DNA from: Marnyiella aurantia
GTDB taxonomy: Bacteria > Bacteroidota > Bacteroidia > Flavobacteriales > Weeksellaceae
Assembly: GCF_014041915.1 (NCBI RefSeq)
Contig: NZ_CP059472.1
Span: 2,294,001-2,358,000 of the forward strand
DNA length: 64,000 nucleotides
Direction: 5' to 3'
The position numbers and the translations under genes are program-made. This document shows positions 59,427-64,000 of this stretch, piece after piece. Position 1 is the stretch's first letter. Each line of letters starts with the position of its first letter. The notes under the pieces were generated by a model that was not told the origin of the DNA, did no database searches, and worked only from the letters and a program-made list of their open reading frames with translations.

Positions 59427-60608
59427 TTATGAAAAAGCATTAATCCCCGTCACATCCATCCCGGTAATGAGCAGGTGTACGTCGTGTGTGCCTTCGTACG
59501 TAATTACTGACTCCAGATTTGCCGCGTGACGCATCATCGGGAACTCACCCATAATTCCTATACCTCCCAAAATCTGGCGGCTTTCCCTGGCAATATCAAT
59601 TGCCATTTTTACATTATTCCTTTTGGCCATCGATATCTGTGCAGGCGTCGCTTTATGTTCGTTTTTCAGATTGCCTAACTGAAGGCAAAGAAGCTGTGCT
59701 TTTGTAATTTCGGTCAGGAACTCAGCCAATTTCTTTTGTTGAAGCTGGAAACCACCGATTGGTTTTCCGAACTGTTTTCTTTCCTTGGAATACTGAAGCG
59801 CCGTACAGTAGCAGTCGATTGCGGCACCAATCACACCCCAGGAGATACCGTAACGTGCAGAATTCAGACAGGAAAGCGGTCCTTTTAAACCTGTAACCTT
59901 GGGCAGCAGGTTTTCCTTCGGAACCTTAACATTATTGAATACAAGCTCACCTGTTTTAGAGGCCCGCAGACTCCATTTATTGTGTGTCTCAGGTGTTGTA
60001 AATCCTTCAAAGCCTCTTTCAACGATTAGCCCCTGAACTTTTCCTTCTTCATTTTTAGCCCAAACTACTGCCAGGTCACAAAGTGGCGCATTGGTAATCC
60101 ACATTTTAGCACCGTTCAGCAGATAATGGTCACCGTTATCCTTGAAATACGTTTCCATAGAGCCCGGGTCGGAACCGTGGTTGGGTTCTGTAAGTCCAAA
60201 GGCTCCAATTAAATCTCCTTTAGCCAAGCCCGGCAGGAATTTCTTCTTTTGTTCCTCAGAACCGAATTCATTAATAGGAAACATTACTAAAGAACTCTGT
60301 ACAGATGCGGCGGAACGGACTGCCGAATCGCCGCGTTCCAGTTCCTGCATAATAATGCCATAGGAAATCTGGTCCAGACCGGAGCCTCCGTACTCTTCAG
60401 GAATATAAGGCCCCAGAGCGCCTATTGCACCCAACTCCTTCATCAGGTTGGGGATGTCTGTATGATTTTGTGCCGCATCATCAATCTTAGGCATTATGAA
60501 ACTCTCCACCCAATCACGTACTGACTGTCTTATTAACTTATGCTCATCCGTGAGCATGTTGTCCATTAAAAAATAGTCCGGAATAGTGGTAAGCGGGTAG
60601 TATGACAT
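59427..60608 (-). CDS. Glutaryl-CoA dehydrogenase-like acyl-CoA dehydrogenase
   Basis: FAD-dependent enzyme of 393 residues. The stretch RSAASVQSSLVMFPINEFGSEEQKKKFLP and the catalytic Glu in TYEGTHDVHLLITG with the end TGINAFS are those of glutaryl-CoA dehydrogenases, which turn glutaryl-CoA into crotonyl-CoA in lysine and tryptophan breakdown. FAD/CoA segments: GAFGLTEPNHGSDPGSM and AKMWITNAPLCDLAVVW. The ATG at 60608 (MSYYPLTTIP) is preferred to 60647, which adds a 13-residue basic leader. Substrate is inferred from motifs only. Confidence 0.9.
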   Translation of the reverse strand: MSYYPLTTIPDYFLMDNMLTDEHKLIRQSVRDWVESFIMPKIDDAAQNHTDIPNLMKELGAIGALGPYIPEEYGGSGLDQISYGIIMQELERGDSAVRSAASVQSSLVMFPINEFGSEEQKKKFLPGLAKGDLIGAFGLTEPNHGSDPGSMETYFKDNGDHYLLNGAKMWITNAPLCDLAVVWAKNEEGKVQGLIVERGFEGFTTPETHNKWSLRASKTGELVFNNVKVPKENLLPKVTGLKGPLSCLNSARYGISWGVIGAAIDCYCTALQYSKERKQFGKPIGGFQLQQKKLAEFLTEITKAQLLCLQLGNLKNEHKATPAQISMAKRNNVKMAIDIARESRQILGGIGIMGEFPMMRHAANLESVITYEGTHDVHLLITGMDVTGINAFS

Positions 60609-60796
60609 AGTTTTTTTTGATTTTGATAAAATTAAGATTTTTCGCATACGTGAGGAAATATTTAAGGGTTAAAAAAGATCTAAAGGTGCCGGCACACTAC
60701 TTCAGGTAGATAGCCGGACCTTGTTTAATCCCAGCATTTTATTTTTACATACTTTTATATACCTGTTCCAACAGTAAAATTTTAAAATCACGTCAA

Positions 60797-62140
60797 ATGA
60801 TACGCACTGCAGTTCTCCTTCTTTTTCTTTTGTCAACTTGCCTTGACGCACAGAACACCGATCTTGACCCCGAAATTTCTGGCCTGGTAAAAATGGTCAG
60901 TAGTGATTCACTTAAGTCTCATGTGGTTAAACTGGTAAGTTTCGAAACACGGCACACTATGAGTTCTATCACCGATCCGGTGAAAGGCATTGGCGCTGCG
61001 CGAAACTGGGTGCTCTCCAAGTTCAGGACTTATGCCGCTAATTCCGGTGGACGTATGGAAGTATTTCTTCAGAACCGGGAGCTACAACCCGACGGGAAGC
61101 GCATCAAGAGAATAACCAATCTCGGCAATCCGGTGGCTTTGTTGAAAGGTACAGATCCACTTGACAAAAGAATCTTCATTATTTCCGCACATCTTGATTC
61201 AAGAGCCTCAGATGTTATGGATGCGAAAATTGCAGCTCCGGGTGCCAATGATGACGGCAGTGGAGTAGCAGCGGTAATTGAAAGCGCCAGAATATTAAGC
61301 ATTTCCCGATTTCCCACTTCAGTACTTTTTGTGGCTTTCAGCGGTGAGGAACAGGGACTTTTGGGCGCACAGATGATGGCAGATAAAGCCGTAGCAGAAA
61401 AGTGGCAGATAGAAGCGCTCCTGAATAATGATATGATTGGCAATAACAGTTTTGATGCCCCTGAAAATTCCGGCGTTCCCAAACTGCGTGTGTTCAGCGA
61501 GGGGTTATCCGCTTACGAAACGGATAAAAGTGCCGCCGGCATCAGAGGTCTGGGCCTGGAAAATGATGGTGATGCAAGACAGCTCGCACGGTATATTAAA
61601 GAAACCGGAGAGAAGTATGTGAATGATATAGACATTAAACTGATTTACCGTAACGACCGCTTTCTGCGTGGCGGTGATCATACTCCATTTGTAAATCATG
61701 GTATTACTGCCGTTCGATTAACAGATTATTATGAAAATTACGACCATCAGCATCAGGATGTAAGGTCGGAGGGAGGAAAGAAGTTCGGCGACCTTATCGA
61801 ATTTATGGATTTTGGCTACCTTCAAACCAATACTGCAGTAAATATTGCGGTACTGGCTAATTTGGCTAAAGCGCCTTCAAAACCTGAAAATGTCTTTATG
61901 GATGTAAAGGAGTTGACAAATACCACAAAACTCACCTGGCAAAGGCCTGCATCCGGAAAAGTGAAAGGCTATTATGTACTTATACGGGAAACCGACAGTC
62001 CGGTTTGGACGCAGAAGATTTTTATAAAGGAAACATCGGCAACCCTTCTATTTTCGAAGGACAATTTTCTGTTCGCCGTTCAAAGCGTATCGGAATCAGG
62101 AAATGTAAGCCTGCCGGTAATTCCAAAAGTATCCAGATAA
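60797..62140 (+). CDS. M28-family zinc peptidase (exported)
   Basis: Secreted or periplasmic metalloprotease of 447 residues. Sec signal (cut near LDAQ, residue ~19). Zinc ligands in M28 order: HLDSR (H and D), GANDDGSGVA (bridging D), SGEEQGLLGA (E-E), and the late His in RGGDHTPFVNHG. The C-terminal ~95 residues are an Ig/FN3-like strand domain (TKLTWQRPASGKVKGYYVLIRETD). No T9SS sorting tail is apparent. Terminator at 62144-62169. Confidence 0.92.
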   Translation: MIRTAVLLLFLLSTCLDAQNTDLDPEISGLVKMVSSDSLKSHVVKLVSFETRHTMSSITDPVKGIGAARNWVLSKFRTYAANSGGRMEVFLQNRELQPDGKRIKRITNLGNPVALLKGTDPLDKRIFIISAHLDSRASDVMDAKIAAPGANDDGSGVAAVIESARILSISRFPTSVLFVAFSGEEQGLLGAQMMADKAVAEKWQIEALLNNDMIGNNSFDAPENSGVPKLRVFSEGLSAYETDKSAAGIRGLGLENDGDARQLARYIKETGEKYVNDIDIKLIYRNDRFLRGGDHTPFVNHGITAVRLTDYYENYDHQHQDVRSEGGKKFGDLIEFMDFGYLQTNTAVNIAVLANLAKAPSKPENVFMDVKELTNTTKLTWQRPASGKVKGYYVLIRETDSPVWTQKIFIKETSATLLFSKDNFLFAVQSVSESGNVSLPVIPKVSR

Positions 62141-62143
62141 AAA

Positions 62144-62169
62144 AAATCCGTTCGGTGAGGAACGGATTT
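62144..62169. terminator. Bidirectional terminator between M28 peptidase and fabI
   Basis: A perfect 10 bp stem (62144-62153 with 62160-62169) between convergent genes, with an A-run on one side and T-rich sequence on the other. Confidence 0.88.
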
Positions 62170-62189
62170 ATATAGTAGTTCTGAATGTA

Positions 62190-63011
62190 CTATTCAGGAG
62201 CGTTCATATCGTACTTGTTTACTACTTTCTGCGAAACTCCCGTATTGCTGAAACCGCCGTCGTGGAAGAGATTCTGCATCGTTACCATTTTGGTTAGGTC
62301 ACTGAACATGGATACACAATAGTTGGCGCAGTCCTCAGCAGATGCGTTGCCAAGCGGAGACATATCATCTGCATATCCAAAGAAACCGCCAAAGCCTTTC
62401 ACACCGCTGCCCGCTGTGGTCATTGTTGGCGACTGCGAAATGGTGTTCACACGAACTTTTGATTTTTCGCCCCAATAATAACCGAACGTTCTGGCAATAC
62501 TCTCCAGATAGGCTTTGTTATCGGACATGTCATTATAATCCGGGAAGGTTCTTTGTGCTGCGATATAGCTAAGTGCCAAAATGCTTCCCCAATCGTTCAT
62601 ACAGTCTTTCTCCCACGCCACACGCATCACTTTATGGAAGGAAACGGCAGAAATGTCCCAGCCTTTTTCCAGCCAGTCATAATTCATTTCCGTGTAGTGC
62701 TTGCCTTTTCTTACATTTACGGACATTCCGATGGAATGTAGGATAAAGTCGATTTTACCGAATTTTTCAACGGCTGCATCAAAGAGTTTTCCAAGGTCCT
62801 CTACTGAAGTCGCATCTGCACCAATGACTTCAGAACCGGTCTTTTCGGCAAGTTCATTAAGTTCGCCCATCCGCAGCGCAATTGGAGCATTGGAAAGAAT
62901 AAATTCAGCACCTTCCTCATGGCATTTTTCAGCAACTTTCCAGGCTATCGACTGGTTGTTCAGAGCACCGAAAATAATCCCCTTTTTTCCTTTTAATAAT
63001 CCGTATGACAT
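62190..63011 (-). CDS. fabI: Enoyl-ACP reductase FabI
   Basis: NADH-dependent enoyl-ACP reductase of the last step in fatty-acid elongation, 273 residues. SDR type: nucleotide segment GIIFGALNNQSIAWKVAEKC, DFILHSIGMSV, and the catalytic Y-x6-K in YNDMSDNKA, preceded by FPD (the second Tyr-like position). C-terminal GFGGFFGYADDMSPLGNASAEDCANY is FabI-like. Sensitivity to FabI inhibitors cannot be told from this. Confidence 0.95.
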   Translation of the reverse strand: MSYGLLKGKKGIIFGALNNQSIAWKVAEKCHEEGAEFILSNAPIALRMGELNELAEKTGSEVIGADATSVEDLGKLFDAAVEKFGKIDFILHSIGMSVNVRKGKHYTEMNYDWLEKGWDISAVSFHKVMRVAWEKDCMNDWGSILALSYIAAQRTFPDYNDMSDNKAYLESIARTFGYYWGEKSKVRVNTISQSPTMTTAGSGVKGFGGFFGYADDMSPLGNASAEDCANYCVSMFSDLTKMVTMQNLFHDGGFSNTGVSQKVVNKYDMNAPE

Positions 63012-63067
63012 AATTTATTTTTTGATTAACAAAAGTAAGAAATTAATTGTTCGGGACATAAAAAAGA

Positions 63068-63087
63068 GAGCCGAATTACTTCGGCTC
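63068..63087 (-). terminator. Terminator after the LEA-like gene
   Basis: An 8 bp stem (63068-63075 with 63080-63087) with a 4-base loop; on the minus strand a T-run follows. It lies 14 bases past the stop of 63102-63413, and upstream of fabI. Confidence 0.8.
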
Positions 63088-63101
63088 CCTTTGGTTACTT
63101 A

Positions 63102-63413
63102 TTATCTTGTTGTGTCATTCCAGGTATCTCTGGTAGTATCTGCAGCGTCATCGGCTGCATCTTTTGTGTCTTCCCAGGCCTCTTCTGTCCAGTCTTTTGT
63201 TTTTTCCCAGGCGCTGGAAACTGCATCTTTTGTATCTTCCCAGGCATCTGCTACATTATCTTTAGCTCTTTCCATCCATCCTTCTGCAGTAGCCTCTCTG
63301 TTATTACGCTTCTGCTCACGGATGTAATCCTTTGCTCTGTCTGCATAATCATTTACCGTCCACTTTGCATTGTTTACTGCGTGTTCTGCTTTGTTGTAAT
63401 CTTGATTGTCCAT
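63102..63413 (-). CDS. LEA-like repeat protein
   Basis: Very hydrophilic, highly charged protein of 103 residues with no signal peptide. From residue ~50 on there are imperfect repeats of AWEDTKDA type (AWEDTKDAVSS, AWEKTKDWTEE, AWEDTKDAADD), a helical pattern like LEA/YjbJ-CsbD stress proteins. The N-terminal half is also helical and charged. It may protect membranes or proteins during osmotic or freezing stress; this is inference. Upstream the 5' region is AT-rich with no clear -7 box. Confidence 0.7.
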   Translation of the reverse strand: MDNQDYNKAEHAVNNAKWTVNDYADRAKDYIREQKRNNREATAEGWMERAKDNVADAWEDTKDAVSSAWEKTKDWTEEAWEDTKDAADDAADTTRDTWNDTTR

Positions 63414-63646
63414 TTTTTTGATTTTTTAAATTAATAATTGTGATTTGGTGTTTGTGATTACATAGGTAACAATTAATATTCCGAATTTCGTTAATGTTAT
63501 GTTAAACTCATTTAACCTTGCTTTAGTGCTTCCTTTTGTCAAAAGTGTTCATCTACAGTGCCACTCATTACAAAAATCAATAGTTTTATCCAGCAAGAAA
63601 AATTGTAATAGCTTGAACCTGGTGTTTAACCGATAAATTAATTAAG

Positions 63647-64000
63647 ATGGAAATTATAAGGTGCCCATGGTGTGAGAAGGATGACCTTTACCGAAAATAT
63701 CATGATGAGGAATGGGGAAGGCCGGTTTTTGATGACTCGGTAATTTTTGAATTCCTGGTGCTCGAAAGTTTTCAGGCCGGCCTTTCATGGTACACAATTC
63801 TTAAAAAGCGCGAAAATTTCAGAAAGGCTTTCGATGGTTTTGATTACCGGAAAATTGCTCTATATAATGAACTTAAAACTGCTGAACTGCTGCAGGATCA
63901 GGGTATTGTGCGCAACAGGCTAAAGATTCTGGCCACTGTACATAATGCCCAGCGTTTTCTGGAAGTACAGCAGGAATCCGGAAGCTTCTCGGATTATATA
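63647..64000 (+). CDS. tag: DNA-3-methyladenine glycosylase I (Tag), 5' part
   Basis: Base-excision enzyme that removes 3-methyladenine. 118 codons are visible from the ATG at 63647 to the window edge, with no stop. The N terminus has IRCPWCEKDDLYRKYHDEEWGRPV: Cys residues of the zinc site and the YHDEEWG family signature, followed by FEFLVLESFQAGLSWYTILKKRENFRKAFDGFD. The full enzyme (~185 residues) continues past 64000, where the second part of the HhH-like core would lie. Confidence 0.92.
   Translation, partial: MEIIRCPWCEKDDLYRKYHDEEWGRPVFDDSVIFEFLVLESFQAGLSWYTILKKRENFRKAFDGFDYRKIALYNELKTAELLQDQGIVRNRLKILATVHNAQRFLEVQQESGSFSDYI

Noticed and set aside
1-64000. CRISPR array, tRNA or rRNA genes, transposases, prophage
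   Set aside because: I looked for regular spaced repeats, tRNA-like ends and integrase or transposase motifs and found none. The holin-like protein at 46850 is a chromosomal family, not a phage sign.

Overview
This 64 kb window is chromosomal DNA from a member of the Bacteroidota, most likely a flavobacterium of the Chryseobacterium/Kaistella (Weeksellaceae) type. The evidence is: Bacteroidota promoter -7 boxes (TAnnTTTG) in front of many genes; few Shine-Dalgarno-like sites; many lipoproteins; type IX secretion parts (PorQ and a cargo protein with a sorting tail); a fused ResB/CcsA cytochrome c maturation protein; and a clade II nitrous-oxide reductase cluster. I saw no rRNA, tRNA, CRISPR array, transposase or prophage.

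Layout. 1-4463: end of murF, a NUDIX hydrolase and an SRPBCC protein from a compact divergent promoter, dnaK, an MliC-like lipoprotein and a cytochrome c lipoprotein. 4542-13488: the denitrification block, with cytochrome c, nosZ, a membrane protein, nosL, nosD, nosF and nosY, then a fasciclin lipoprotein, a polytopic membrane protein and a Crp/Fnr-family regulator. Two promoters here, for the nos operon and the fasciclin gene, carry Fnr-like palindromes at exactly the same distance from the -7 box. 13735-16570: a T9SS-exported propeller protein, a DUF1801 protein and an amidohydrolase. 16649-19530: an AT-rich island with three unrelated same-strand ORFs. Each ORF is followed at its 3' end by a copy of one ~145-180 bp repeat that contains an attC-like hairpin, so this looks like an integron-type cassette array without an integrase. 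One cassette encodes a HEPN-like protein.

19837-29000: an eight-gene minus-strand cluster of a divergent ATP-grasp-like protein, a class I glutamine amidotransferase, a GCS2 carboxylate-amine ligase, two ATP-grasp ligases, two esterases and an M17 aminopeptidase. It looks like a peptide/amide metabolite pathway of unknown product. 29171-34299: glycogen synthesis genes glgB-glgA-glgC, divergent from that cluster. 34433-39680: an anchored SRPBCC protein and sucA-sucB (2-oxoglutarate dehydrogenase E1 and E2).

39761-50883: housekeeping and envelope genes: apaG, a DnaQ-like exonuclease, two paralogous hydrolases flanking a CorC/HlyC-type protein, a glycosyltransferase, a lipid A-type acyltransferase, a thioredoxin-fold lipoprotein, a small stress-type module (YtxH/holin-like), cmk, porQ, pyrH and frr. 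50945-64000: an LptF/G permease, a LolA-like protein, ftsK, the ResB-CcsA fusion (which would mature the nos cytochromes), a glutaryl-CoA dehydrogenase-like enzyme, an M28 peptidase, fabI, a LEA-like repeat protein and the start of tag.

Several start codons were placed downstream of the longest possible ORF because a promoter, hairpin or signal peptide shows that the longer form is wrong. The strongest candidates for new biology are the repeat-bounded cassettes (16649-19530) and the ATP-grasp/GCS2/peptidase cluster (19837-29000).
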